Positions 53,358 through 61,513 of a stretch of 64,000 bases of DNA are shown piece after piece (position 1 is the first letter of the stretch; each line of letters opens with the position of its first letter). The notes under the pieces were generated by a model, which saw only the letters and a program-made list of their open reading frames with translations, was not told the origin of the DNA and ran no database searches. The stretch is from Lewinellaceae bacterium (GTDB lineage Bacteria > Bacteroidota > Bacteroidia > Chitinophagales > Saprospiraceae), in assembly GCA_020636095.1 (NCBI GenBank), contig JACJYN010000002.1, positions 496,001-560,000 of the forward strand, in the 5' to 3' direction. A program made the position numbers and the translations under genes.

Positions 53358-53552
53358 TCAAACTGTTAAAAAGTAGGAATGGAACCAGGAAAATAGTTCG
53401 AAAGCTACAACCTGAGCTCCATTCCAGAACGATTTTAGGTGCTCTTCTGGAGTTATATAAATAATAGGGTTAAATTCTTCTTTAACTTGAAATGGGCACA
53501 GAAATACTTCTAGTCCAGAATGAACTAAAAAGTATTTATTTAGGATGGGGAA
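53358..53552 (-). pseudogene. Possible gene remnant without a start codon
   Basis: 65 codons open on the minus strand between two stops. The sequence is protein-like (FPILNKYFLVHSGLEVFLCP, then ITPEEHLKSFWNGAQVVAFE) but has no ATG and no recognised family. Chance is not excluded. Confidence 0.2.
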
Positions 53553-53749
53553 TCAAAAATACGGGGGACGCTAATTTCACATTAGCTAAAGTCTTATTTT
53601 TCGATGAGAACCTGTTGGGCGTAAAATAAATAAAACTTTTTCAAATAAAAAAGAGTGTGCATCAGTAAATTTATAAATCTATACTTTTTGTATAATAATG
53701 CCCGGCAAAATGTCCCTCTCCCATCACTAAAGTTCTAAAGATCCGATAT

Positions 53750-54385
53750 ATGAAAGTGATCGAGTTCTCCGATGAACACCGCCGCAAGCACTTTGAATTC
53801 TTCCGAAATATGAGCCACCCTCACTTCAACATCTGCTCCCGGGTGGAGATCAGCGAGTTGTTGCCGGTTCTAAAGTCGAGGCAACTGCGCTTCAGTCCAA
53901 CAATTGTTTATTGTATCGCCCGAACTGCCAATGAGATTCCTGCCTTTCGTCAACGTATTCGGGAGGGGCTGGTGGTGGAACACGAAAGCGTCCATCCTTC
54001 CTTTACCGTTTTGACGGAAGCTTCTGATGTTTTCAGCTTTTGCACCGTCACTTACCAAACCAGTTATTCCACCTTTGCTCAGGATACGATCGATAAGATA
54101 GCAAAGATGCAAAAGCAACCTTCAATGGAAGACGAAGAAGGCCGCGATGATTATCTCTACCTCTCCGCTATTCCCTGGGTAAGCTTTACCAGCATGCAAC
54201 ACGCTATGCATAATAACCCGGCCGATTCCGTTCCGCGGATTGCCTGGGGGAAATACTATAAAGAAGGGGAAAAGGTTTGGCTTCCACTATCGGTGCAGGC
54301 GCATCATGCGCTGGTTGATGGCCGCCAGATGGGGCTTTTTTTTGAAAAAGTACAGCTTTTACTCTCCTGTGCAGATTTTTTTTGA
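53750..54385 (+). CDS. Chloramphenicol acetyltransferase-like protein
   Basis: 211 residues, CAT length. Active-site pattern SVQAHHALVDGRQMGLFFE (HHxxxDG) near residue 185, with the N-terminal RKHFEFFRNMSHPHFNICSR and SFTVLTEASDVFSFCTV blocks. CAT proteins are trimeric acetyl-CoA-dependent acyltransferases; chromosomal copies in Bacteroidota are often of unknown substrate, so drug resistance should not be assumed. No mobile element adjoins it. Confidence 0.88.
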   Translation: MKVIEFSDEHRRKHFEFFRNMSHPHFNICSRVEISELLPVLKSRQLRFSPTIVYCIARTANEIPAFRQRIREGLVVEHESVHPSFTVLTEASDVFSFCTVTYQTSYSTFAQDTIDKIAKMQKQPSMEDEEGRDDYLYLSAIPWVSFTSMQHAMHNNPADSVPRIAWGKYYKEGEKVWLPLSVQAHHALVDGRQMGLFFEKVQLLLSCADFF

Positions 54386-54567
54386 TAGCCCATCCACTTT
54401 TTTTGCCCGGAGCAATATTTCGCAGAAAGCCAGCCGGTAAAAATCTGGTTTGGCAATGCTTGTATTTGTCTGATTTTATTCCGAATCCCTGATCTCAGAC
54501 CAATATAACACCAATTTCCGGCCAACCGTCAAATCCATCTTTTCATACCCTAAACTTTGAATATCAA

Positions 54568-54598
54568 TTGACTATGAACTATTTTTGCTATAAATTTG
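54568..54598 (+). promoter_or_regulatory. Bacteroidota-type promoter (TTG - 20 bp - TAAATTTG)
   Basis: TTG at 54568-54570 and TAAATTTG at 54591-54598 match the phylum's -33 and -7 boxes with 20 bases between. It would give a leader of about 130 bases for the E-set gene at 54737. Confidence 0.65.
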
Positions 54599-54603
54599 CA
54601 CCT

Positions 54604-54624
54604 TAGTGTTAAATAAACACTAAC
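54604..54624. promoter_or_regulatory. Perfect inverted repeat at the predicted transcription start
   Basis: TTAGTGTT and AACACTAA around AAATA, directly downstream of the -7 box. Position fits an operator or a 5' mRNA hairpin. Confidence 0.45.
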
Positions 54625-54736
54625 TAAAGAGAACATTCTTCTTTGATAAAATGGTGTGACAAGGGCAATATTGCCAACAGCGGTTTTGTTTTTCTTTTGA
54701 ATCACACTATTCATCAAAGAACCAAAAATTTAAAAC

Positions 54737-55426
54737 ATGCTCAAAAAACAGTACCTCAAAGGTAAACCGGTTTGCAAGGTGACTTTCACCCTGCCGAAAG
54801 AAGCGGCGGAAGGCAGCCAGGAAGTAAAACTTCTTGGTGATTTCAACGATTGGAGCTGGGAAAATGGCGCTCCGATGAAAGTCGTAAAAAAAGATTACCA
54901 GGCAGTCCTGGAACTGGAAACAGGCCGTTCCTACCAGTTCAGATATATGATGGACGGAGGCCGTTGGGAAAACGACCACCAGGCCGACGCCTACGTCCCC
55001 AATGAATTTGGAGGAGATAATTCCGTCCTCATATTGGACGCTACCCCAGCTCCGGAAAAGAAAGCAACAACTACAAAAAAAGCGGCTGCACCTGTAAAAA
55101 CAGCCGCCAAGAGCAGCGCCAAAAAGCCCGCAGCCCCCAAGAAGGCGGCCGCGCCCAAAGCGGCTCCTGCATCCGATGACCTGAAGAAGATCGAAGGCAT
55201 TGGGCCGAAGATCGAAACCCTCTTCAACCAGGCGGGCATCACCACCTTTGACGGATTGGCGAATGCCAAGAAGAAGACGCTCACCGACCTCCTTGCCGCT
55301 GCCGGCCCTCGTTTTAAAATGCACGACCCCACCACCTGGACTCAACAGGCCAAGCTGGCCGCCAAAGGCGAATGGGACAAACTGGCCAAGCTGCAAGACG
55401 AACTCAAAGGAGGAAAAAAGAAGTAA
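54737..55426 (+). CDS. Glycan-binding E-set protein with helix-hairpin-helix tail
   Basis: 229 residues. Domain 1 (about 1-100) is an isoamylase-type early-set/AMPK-glycogen-binding-like domain: VKLLGDFNDWSWENGAPMKV and YQFRYMMDGGRWENDHQADA. A linker of about 45 residues of Lys/Ala/Pro (KKAAAPVKTAAKSSAKKPAA) follows. Domain 2 (about 150-229) is a helix-hairpin-helix of the DUF4332 kind (LKKIEGIGPKIETLFNQAGI, TDLLAAAGPRFKM). E-set domains bind alpha-glucan; HhH domains usually bind DNA. A protein joining the two is unusual. It is followed 39 bases later by a paralog lacking the tail. Role unknown. Confidence 0.85.
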   Translation: MLKKQYLKGKPVCKVTFTLPKEAAEGSQEVKLLGDFNDWSWENGAPMKVVKKDYQAVLELETGRSYQFRYMMDGGRWENDHQADAYVPNEFGGDNSVLILDATPAPEKKATTTKKAAAPVKTAAKSSAKKPAAPKKAAAPKAAPASDDLKKIEGIGPKIETLFNQAGITTFDGLANAKKKTLTDLLAAAGPRFKMHDPTTWTQQAKLAAKGEWDKLAKLQDELKGGKKK

Positions 55427-55465
55427 TTCACCTTACCATTTCACAACCGTTTAACTAAAATACTC

Positions 55466-55774
55466 ATGATCAAGAAACAATTTCTCAAAAGCAAGCCGGT
55501 TTGCAAAGCTACTTTCACTTTCCCGGCTGAAGCTGCTCCTGAAGCCAAGACCGTTGAACTCGTTGGTGATTTCAACAACTGGAACACCGACAAGGCCGTC
55601 GCTATGAAGAAGCAAAAGGACGTTTTCAAGGCTATCGTTGAGCTGGAATCCGGAAAGGAATATCAGTTCCGTTACCTGATCGATGGACAGGCCTGGGAAA
55701 ACGACTGGGAAGCCGACGCTTACGTTTCTACTCCCTACGGCGTAGAAAACAGCGTAGTGAGCGCCCTGAACTAA
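55466..55774 (+). CDS. Glycan-binding E-set (isoamylase early-set) protein
   Basis: 102 residues, one domain. It parallels the first 100 residues of its upstream neighbour (KKQFLKSKPVCKATFTFPAE, VELVGDFNNWNTDKAVAMKK, YQFRYLIDGQAWENDWEADA), so the pair arose by tandem duplication and the neighbour gained (or this one lost) the HhH tail. Likely binds glycogen or another alpha-glucan; regulatory rather than catalytic. Cotranscribed with the upstream gene. Confidence 0.88.
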   Translation: MIKKQFLKSKPVCKATFTFPAEAAPEAKTVELVGDFNNWNTDKAVAMKKQKDVFKAIVELESGKEYQFRYLIDGQAWENDWEADAYVSTPYGVENSVVSALN

Positions 55775-55958
55775 CAGATCCTTTGAACATTATCAAGTTG
55801 TCGGTTGTGCGTTATTGGTTGGTTGGCCTTGCCTCATACAACTGATAACCATCAACTGACAACTTATTCAAAGGCCCTATCCATTTCCTCTCCAACATTC
55901 CTGCCAATGCCATGAATGCGCACTCGTTCTAATGAGCAGCATTCCTGGATTTCAAGTC

Positions 55959-56843
55959 TTATTTCTCAGCCTCAGCCATTCGCCCCTTCCCCACCCCATA
56001 CATCTGCCAGGAATAATACAGATTCTGAAACAGGATATAAAATATAGGCCCTAAAGCCGCTATGGGCTGAATAAAAGTAAGCGCCAGCCAGATTCCGAAC
56101 ATGGTATTCTTGCGGCCCAGCGCCATGCCGGTTTCGATGGTTTTCTCCGGGCGGCCCAGCCATTCGCCAAGGCGGAACTGGAAGAGGCATAGAGCAACAA
56201 CCGCCAGGGCTATTTCCATTACTTTCCCATGCGTATCGCGCCCGGTTTGGGATACGAATGCCGAAGCGGAGGCAGAAGCGATAAAGACGTTAGACAAAAA
56301 AAGGAGAAAAGAAATGCCCGAGAAACGCTGAATCCAGGCGGTTGCAGCGGCGCTGAGCCGGCGGAGGGCATAGCTCAGCCCCAGGGGAATAAAGATCAGG
56401 CTCAACACCGGGCCAGCCACTTCCAACACCGAGACAGAAGCCTCCTTACCTGCCACCCATGGCAATGTCAGCGGCAGCACCAGCGCCACTATCGGGCTGG
56501 TGAGCAGTACGGCGGTTGTGACAAAAGCTACTTCACCGCCCAGGAATCCGGTAATTGCCGGCGCTACGGCTGCCGTCGGCGCCACAGCGACAGCGAAAAG
56601 CGCCAATGCCAGGACGGGGTCAAAGGGAGTAATAACCAGGACAAGCACTAACGGGAAAAATAAATTAACAGCCAATACCTTGGCGTGGCCCCATTCCAGC
56701 AGCCTGCGCGAAAAGCGAACGTTGAGGAAAGCCAGGAAGAGCATAACCATAAGGTTGTACCGGATGATAAAGGAAAACTGCCCGGCGAAGGGCAGGAGGA
56801 CCCCCAGCCCGATAGCCGATAATATTGTAATGCTACGCCCCAC
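55959..56843 (-). CDS. Bile acid:sodium symporter (SBF)-like transporter
   Basis: 294 residues, nine or ten hydrophobic segments, including VLALALFAVAVAPTAAVAPA (the conserved proline/alanine-rich helix) and GMALGRKNTMFGIWLALTFI near the C-terminus. Family members carry bile acids, pantothenate, arsenite or other organic anions; substrate unknown. Convergent with the E-set genes and adjacent to ppa, whose start lies 15 bases upstream of its own 5' side. Confidence 0.8.
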   Translation of the reverse strand: MGRSITILSAIGLGVLLPFAGQFSFIIRYNLMVMLFLAFLNVRFSRRLLEWGHAKVLAVNLFFPLVLVLVITPFDPVLALALFAVAVAPTAAVAPAITGFLGGEVAFVTTAVLLTSPIVALVLPLTLPWVAGKEASVSVLEVAGPVLSLIFIPLGLSYALRRLSAAATAWIQRFSGISFLLFLSNVFIASASASAFVSQTGRDTHGKVMEIALAVVALCLFQFRLGEWLGRPEKTIETGMALGRKNTMFGIWLALTFIQPIAALGPIFYILFQNLYYSWQMYGVGKGRMAEAEK

Positions 56844-56858
56844 ACCGTTTTTTTAAGG

Positions 56859-57587
56859 TTATTCCAAACCTTTCAGGATTTTTTGCTGCCGGTTGCTAAA
56901 GTTCAAGGCCTCGAAGAGCGTCAGAGACAAGGCCTCTTCCAGGTTGCCGTAAGCTTTGTCATAATCCTGCCGGCTGCGGCGGATGACCTCCAGAGCTTCC
57001 TCGCGCCCATAGGTGTCCGTTATTTCACACTTGGGCTCTTCTCCCGGCAACTGCTTGTAGGTGAGAAAATAGTGCTTTAGGCGGTTGATGATATTGGGAG
57101 GGATATCGCTGATGTTTTTCCAATTGCCGTAAACCTCGTCTTTTTCCAATACGGCGATGATCTTGTCGTCGGCCTCTCCGCCGTCGATCATCCTGAACCC
57201 ACCGATGGGGATGGCTCTGACGATGATATTACCGTGGGTTACTTCCCTTTCGGTCAGTACGCAAATATCCAGTGGGTCATCATCTCCCACGATATGCTCC
57301 CGGCCGGTCTTTTCCCGGCAATAAGCCGCTACCTCTTCCTTACAGTAAGTCTGCGGGATGAAACCGTACAAAGTAGGGACGATATTGGAAAACTTTTGGG
57401 GGCGGTCGATTTTCAGATAGCCGGTTACCTTGTCTACTTCATACTTAACCGTATCAGAAGGAATTACTTCAATGAAAGTGGTAACCACTTCCGGGGCTTC
57501 CTTGCCGATCGGTATGCCGTGCCACGGGTGAGAGGTATACCGAAGGCCAATCATTTTCCATAACTTATCAAAAGCTTCCTGACTCAT
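56859..57587 (-). CDS. ppa: Inorganic pyrophosphatase, family I
   Basis: 242 residues. Hydrolyses pyrophosphate to phosphate. Metal-binding signature DDDPLDICVLTEREVTHGNI near residue 100, GFIPQTYCKEEVAAY, and YLKIDRPQKFSNIVPTLYGF at the substrate entrance. The extra N-terminal and C-terminal segments make it longer than the E. coli enzyme and typical of this phylum. Followed 15 bases later by the SBF-like gene. Confidence 0.93.
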   Translation of the reverse strand: MSQEAFDKLWKMIGLRYTSHPWHGIPIGKEAPEVVTTFIEVIPSDTVKYEVDKVTGYLKIDRPQKFSNIVPTLYGFIPQTYCKEEVAAYCREKTGREHIVGDDDPLDICVLTEREVTHGNIIVRAIPIGGFRMIDGGEADDKIIAVLEKDEVYGNWKNISDIPPNIINRLKHYFLTYKQLPGEEPKCEITDTYGREEALEVIRRSRQDYDKAYGNLEEALSLTLFEALNFSNRQQKILKGLE

Positions 57588-57766
57588 ATTTTTCTGTTTA
57601 ACAAAGGCGGATAAATCGGCCTAAAGTTAACAGAAAAGTTTAAACAATAACAAGCCAGGAAAAACAGAGAAGGCAAAATATTGACCTCTTCACCAACCCA
57701 CTACCAGGCGGTAAACCCAAGCCGGGGCCCGGCAAATATGAAAAAAGCGGCCTACTGAGCTACTTT

Positions 57767-58348
57767 CTAATCGTCCTCCTCTTCTACGTTCACCTCAATA
57801 TGAGCCCAACGTATTCCTTTCTCGATCTTGTACGCACAATTTTCACTCACACCGAATTTACGGGCAATGATTTTGCGCTTGGTTTTACCCCGCAGGAGCA
57901 TTTTTTTCATCAGGCGAACCTGCGTCTCGGTGAGTTTATAGTTCTTGGTCCGGGCTGGCCTGCCCTTGTGATGCGGGTTTTTCTTTTGGTATTCCTTCCA
58001 CTCTTCTTCGGTAGCCCAACGCAGGTTATTCACCATGTTGTTGGATTTATCGTAGTCGATGTGCAGGATGTACTCCTGATCAGCGGAGGGCTTATCCAGG
58101 AAGTTTTCGGCGACAAACCTGTGAATGTAGACGATTCCGGTTGAATTGTCTTTCAATTTCTGGTTAAGCATGATGAGGCCGCCTCGGGCCTTTGCTCCTT
58201 TCAGCAATCGTTCCCGATTGGTTAGTTTGTCTACACTTTTGATCCTACCAAAATTTGAAATATGGTAGTCACAATTTTTTGTGGGCTTACCGAAATCAAC
58301 TTTCTTCCAAAGTTCATTCCAGAAGACCTTAACAGTTTGATTTTGCAT
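57767..58348 (-). CDS. NUMOD4/HNH endonuclease with C-terminal helix-turn-helix
   Basis: 193 residues. NUMOD4 (WKKVDFGKPTKNCDYHISNF, then GRIKSVD; about 14-40) precedes an HNH core (GIVYIHRFVAENFL, LHIDYDKSNNMVNNLRWATE; about 70-115). A helix-turn-helix-like end follows (VRLMKKMLLRGKTKRKIIAR, KFGVSENCAYKIEKG). This is the build of free-standing or phage homing endonucleases. It is not inside an intron or another gene here. Cleavage site unknown. A highly charged tail closes the protein. Confidence 0.85.
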   Translation of the reverse strand: MQNQTVKVFWNELWKKVDFGKPTKNCDYHISNFGRIKSVDKLTNRERLLKGAKARGGLIMLNQKLKDNSTGIVYIHRFVAENFLDKPSADQEYILHIDYDKSNNMVNNLRWATEEEWKEYQKKNPHHKGRPARTKNYKLTETQVRLMKKMLLRGKTKRKIIARKFGVSENCAYKIEKGIRWAHIEVNVEEEDD

Positions 58349-58369
58349 AACGCTCTCTATTCACATCCA

Positions 58370-58530
58370 GGCATACCTCTTCCACCTCAAGAGGAGACCT
58401 GAGTTCAATTCCTTGCAAAAAGCAAGAAATATAAAAATGATTCAATTACGGTTTTAATAAATTCCCCGGGAAAATGGAATCGAAGATAAAGCACAGCTGA
58501 GGGCTGGCTATCTTCGATAGCCTCTTTTTT
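58370..58530 (+). ncRNA. Candidate small RNA with terminator and alternative pairing
   Basis: Three stems in a row: CCTCTT with AAGAGG, CTTGC with GCAAG, then GGCTATC-TTC-GATAGCC (58506-58522) followed by a T-run. An upstream segment ATCGAAGATA (58479-58488) is complementary to TATCTTCGAT (58509-58518), which overlaps the terminator stem, so two exclusive folds exist. No plus-strand gene precedes or follows closely. Candidate only. Confidence 0.35.
58506..58530 (+). terminator. Intrinsic terminator with alternative antiterminator pairing
   Basis: Perfect 7-bp stem, 3-base loop, followed by TCTTTTTTTC. Confidence 0.65.
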
Positions 58531-58571
58531 TCATTGGGTTTCAGGAGCTTAAATCAGGTAAGTAAGTTGGC

Positions 58572-58769
58572 TTAATCCTGTTTCTTGCCATAGAATGGTG
58601 TCACCTCTCCTCGCTTAGGTACGCTTGCCGTGAAGCAATTGGAGCGCGCCTTGATGAATACATTGGGGCCGGCAACACTCAAATTATAAATATTGCCTGG
58701 CCGGGTTGATTTTTCAAACCTTCCCACGGCTTCATTTAGAAAGGATGGAATCCTCTCTAAACTCATCAT
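58572..58769 (-). CDS. Small hypothetical protein
   Basis: 65 codons from ATG 58769 (MMSLERIPSFLNEAVGRFEK), ending GEVTPFYGKKQD. Composition is protein-like but no family is recognised. It may be a fragment of a larger gene. Confidence 0.3.
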   Translation of the reverse strand: MMSLERIPSFLNEAVGRFEKSTRPGNIYNLSVAGPNVFIKARSNCFTASVPKRGEVTPFYGKKQD

Positions 58770-59105
58770 ATTGAAGGTACAGAAGTGATTGCAAGTTGCA
58801 AGCTACGAATAGTATAGGAATAACCTCAAGAAAGCGTGTCATATTGTACAGTGACACGATAACTTTTGCGAAGTTAATAAAAAATTAACAAATTATCCGA
58901 TTGCTAAGTAAATTCTTTCACTTCTGTGTTGCAATTAGGCGATCGGCAGTTGTTTTATTTTTCTTTTCCAAAAAGACAACAATACAATGCCGAAGCTTCC
59001 GCACCCTGTAAAACGAAATATTGGGATAGCCAACGCGAGTAAGCGCACATCAATATGGTATACATATCTGTCAATATCAAGGTAGAGTGGCCTTTCCTTT
59101 CCCTC

Positions 59106-59113
59106 TATCTTTG
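59106..59113 (+). promoter_or_regulatory. Candidate -7 promoter box (TATCTTTG)
   Basis: Exact TAnnTTTG match about 250 bases before the gene at 59362, with a family V repeat in between, the same order as at uvrA. Confidence 0.35.
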
Positions 59114-59159
59114 TCCCTGACAATGCGAAAGTAAAATCATCGCAAATCAAATAGAATTA

Positions 59160-59322
59160 AGAGCGTGTTGGGGATTTACTTTTGATGTCGAAAATGAGCA
59201 GATTTTGGTTCTCAGGAAGCCATTTTTGAGCCGCATAGCATCGCTACGTGGCGAAAAAATGGCGAAATGAGGTTCAAAAGATGCACATTTGCAGGCCAAA
59301 GGGTAAATCCCCAACACGCTCT
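59160..59322. repeat. 163-bp inverted-repeat element, family V, copy 2
   Basis: Perfect 19-bp ends: AGAGCGTGTTGGGGATTTA (59160-59178) and its complement (59304-59322). Same length and same AGAG/CTCT termini as copy 1 at 6588-6750, although the interiors are only weakly similar. Lies between a promoter-like box and the secreted-protein gene. Confidence 0.75.
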
Positions 59323-59361
59323 AATGTGCTATTTCATCATTTCAACCAAAACACGCAAGCC

Positions 59362-59967
59362 ATGAAAAAAGCTATGAAAAAGATCATTCAACTGTCCATT
59401 TTGTTGTTTTCCATAACTTCTTTAGCGATGGCCAATGACAATCTGCCGTCGATTACGCTGAAGAATATTCCTGCAGAAAAGAAATTCAGCCTTTCTATTG
59501 AAGGCCTGAAGGGGCGCGCCGGGATCACGCTTACCGATATTAGCGGCCAGGTGTTGCTGAGCCAGGAAACGGAGGGGGAAAAAGAATTCGCAAAAGTTTT
59601 CAACCTGAGCCAGTTACCTGCGGGCGAATATTTCCTGACCGTGAGCACCAGCCTCCGGGAAACGGTACAGCCCATCTCACTAACCGAAACGGAGGTATGG
59701 GTCAATACCGACAAGAAACGCGAATTCTATAGCCCTGTGATACAACTCAAAGAAGATTATATTGATGTGTCTCTGTTCAATGGCCGCATTGGAAATGTCA
59801 CGATCAATATCCTCGACAAAAACAATGAGCGGATTTTCCAGGAAAAGCTGGAAAACATCCTGGTGGTCGAAAAAAGGTACCGCCTCGACCAACTCCTCTG
59901 GGGAGCCTATACCATCGAAGTGGTTACGCCTTCGAATACTTACTATAAGGCGTTTACTGTCCGGTAA
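59362..59967 (+). CDS. Secreted hypothetical protein with sorting-domain-like modules
   Basis: 201 residues from ATG 59362, giving the signal peptide IIQLSILLFSITSLAMA. The rest is two beta-sandwich-like modules (SLSIEGLKGRAGITLTDISG ... AGEYFLTVSTS; and VTINILDKNNERIFQEKLEN ... WGAYTIEVVTPSNTYYKAF), each like a T9SS C-terminal domain or DUF3244. Both parts resemble secretion-signal folds without a passenger. Function unknown. A strong terminator follows. Confidence 0.7.
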   Translation: MKKAMKKIIQLSILLFSITSLAMANDNLPSITLKNIPAEKKFSLSIEGLKGRAGITLTDISGQVLLSQETEGEKEFAKVFNLSQLPAGEYFLTVSTSLRETVQPISLTETEVWVNTDKKREFYSPVIQLKEDYIDVSLFNGRIGNVTINILDKNNERIFQEKLENILVVEKRYRLDQLLWGAYTIEVVTPSNTYYKAFTVR

Positions 59968-59994
59968 AAATGTTTATTTTAGGATCGGAAGATG

Positions 59995-60025
59995 AAGCTG
60001 TGCCACTTTGGCACAGCTTTTTTTA
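59995..60025 (+). terminator. Intrinsic terminator after the secreted-protein gene
   Basis: Perfect 11-bp stem AAGCTGTGCCA / TGGCACAGCTT with a 3-base loop and a T-run. It overlaps the last codon of the convergent kinase gene. Confidence 0.85.
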
Positions 60026-61462
60026 TAAGGCCAAGGTAACCACCGTTCCCTCGTTTTCCACAGAATGGACCTCAATATTGCCTTTGTGCATGCGCATGAT
60101 CTGCCGGCTGAGGCTAAGGCCGATACCGGAGCCTTCCTTTTTGGTCGTAAAAAAGGGAACAAAGATCTGCTCCATGGCGTCTTCCGAAATTCCCGGGCCA
60201 TTATCCATCACCAGGATCTGCGACTTGGAGCCCAGCTTCTGTACCTTGATCTGGATGGTAGGGTTTTCCCTTTCCGATACTGCATCTGCGGCATTTTTAA
60301 TGAGGTTGATCAACACCTGCTCGAGCAGGGCGGGATCGGCCTGAAAAGATACCGGATGGGCTGGAAAAAAAGCTTCGAGCTTTATGCCTTTCTTGTCGAG
60401 GTCCGGTTGGAAGAGGGTGCAAATCTCCCGGATGAGGTGGCTGGCCTCCACCCGTTCGAAATTAGGCGGAGGCAGGCGGGTTAAGGTGCGGTACGTCTCG
60501 GTAAAACCCATCAGCCCTTCGCTGCGTTTCTTGATTACATCTACGGAATTTTTGATGTGCTTCTGGCTGGTTTCATCCAGCGGCGCGCCATTGCCTATGA
60601 CGTCACTGATGGTGGAACTCAGTGAAGCGATCGGGGCTACCGAGTTCATAATCTCATGGGTAAGTATGCGGATCAGCTTTTGCCAGGCTACCAGTTCCTG
60701 TTCTTCGAGCTCTGTTTGTATATTCTGAAAGGAGGCCAACCGATAGTGTTCTCCCTGGAGCATCAGCTCGATACATTGAATAGCCAGCTGTTTCATTTTG
60801 TTCTTCACCGTAAGTTTGACCAGCTCGCGTTCTCCCGGTTTCAGGTTCTTTACGGTTGACCATAAAACTTCATCCACCTGCCTGAGGGCTCCCAGGTTGA
60901 TGAGGTAGGATTTGTGAACGAGGCTCTGCAGGGCCTTGTTCATCAGGATGACCTCCCCTTCATCGTTGAAACAAAGCAAGCCGATGTTGATGTGTTCTAC
61001 AATCGATTGCAGAAATTGATGATTCGCCTCTTTTTCTACCCGGATATTTTGAAACTTCTGGTTGACCATATTGAAGCTCTGATATAGCTCATTGAAGGAT
61101 TCCCCTTTATGCCGGGCGGAGGCGGTGGTAGTGAAGTCGTTGTAGCGAACGCTTTCGATGAAGTTGGCCAGGTCGCGATTGGTTTGGTTAACATAATAGA
61201 TAAGGTTGCTTACCCCAAACACCAGGAGCGCCGCGATAAAAACAGCGGTAAGCAGATACCCCTGGACAAAACTAATGGCGATACCGGCCACCAGTAGCAA
61301 AATAATGGCGATCCGGAAAATAATATTGATCCTGAAGTTATACAGCACGGCTTTTTGTTTGTCATCAATTCCCTGCCAATTTAGGGCTTTCACTTCGAAA
61401 ATTCCGGATAGCCCCTGGCCTAAATCAAGAACCCGTATTTTGCCGGCGCGCCGGCGCGTCAT
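60023..61462 (-). CDS. NtrY-like membrane sensor histidine kinase
   Basis: 479 residues from ATG 61462 (MTRRRAGKIRVLDLGQGLSG). In-frame sequence upstream of it is a family V repeat end and a broken LytTR gene, so a longer start (61669) is unlikely to be native. Two membrane segments (IIFRIAIILLLVAGIAISFV, LLTAVFIAALLVFGVSNLIY), a HAMP-like and PAS-like middle (FLQSIVEHINIGLLCFNDEG), then HisKA with RILTHEIMNSVAPIASLSST and a HATPase (LINLIKNAADAVSERE, VMDNGPGISE, GSGIGLSLSRQIMRM). No response regulator gene is adjacent. Confidence 0.88.
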   Translation of the reverse strand: MTRRRAGKIRVLDLGQGLSGIFEVKALNWQGIDDKQKAVLYNFRINIIFRIAIILLLVAGIAISFVQGYLLTAVFIAALLVFGVSNLIYYVNQTNRDLANFIESVRYNDFTTTASARHKGESFNELYQSFNMVNQKFQNIRVEKEANHQFLQSIVEHINIGLLCFNDEGEVILMNKALQSLVHKSYLINLGALRQVDEVLWSTVKNLKPGERELVKLTVKNKMKQLAIQCIELMLQGEHYRLASFQNIQTELEEQELVAWQKLIRILTHEIMNSVAPIASLSSTISDVIGNGAPLDETSQKHIKNSVDVIKKRSEGLMGFTETYRTLTRLPPPNFERVEASHLIREICTLFQPDLDKKGIKLEAFFPAHPVSFQADPALLEQVLINLIKNAADAVSERENPTIQIKVQKLGSKSQILVMDNGPGISEDAMEQIFVPFFTTKKEGSGIGLSLSRQIMRMHKGNIEVHSVENEGTVVTLAL

Positions 61463-61466
61463 CTTA

Positions 61467-61513
61467 AGAGCTTGTTGGGGAATTATCCTTCGGGCTGAAA
61501 CTGCCCTTTTTTT
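61467..61513. repeat. Half of a family V element
   Basis: AGAGCTTGTTGGGGAATTAT matches the end of copy 2, and the following CTTCGGGCTGAAA...GCCC then T-run matches the inner part of copy 1's right arm (reverse complement). The second end is missing. It begins 4 bases upstream of the kinase ATG and cuts into a LytTR coding remnant. Confidence 0.65.

Larger units (their letters stand above)
53085..53749. other. Intergenic region with heptamer repeat and a possible gene remnant
   Basis: 665 bases. It starts with six GGTGTTC-type heptamers (53096-53137). The rest is AT-rich; a 65-codon open frame on the minus strand (53358-53552) is noted separately. No promoter box was assigned for the CAT-like gene. 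Confidence 0.5.
54386..54736. other. Intergenic region with promoter before the E-set genes
   Basis: 351 bases. It holds a promoter (54568-54598) and, just downstream, a perfect 8-bp inverted repeat. The first half has no recognised feature. Confidence 0.6.
58349..59361. other. Long intergenic stretch with RNA-like hairpins, a small frame and a family V element
   Basis: About 1 kb. It holds possible small-RNA hairpins (58370-58530), a 65-codon minus-strand frame (58572-58769), a promoter-like box (59106) and a family V repeat (59160-59322). The remainder (58770-59105) has no feature I recognise. Confidence 0.5.

Noticed and set aside
53750..54385. Acquired chloramphenicol resistance cassette
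   Set aside because: The CAT-like gene has no mobile element, integron or plasmid features around it, and related chromosomal genes often have other substrates.
58935..59150. 71-codon minus-strand frame
   Set aside because: No recognisable domain, irregular composition and no promoter box; could be chance.
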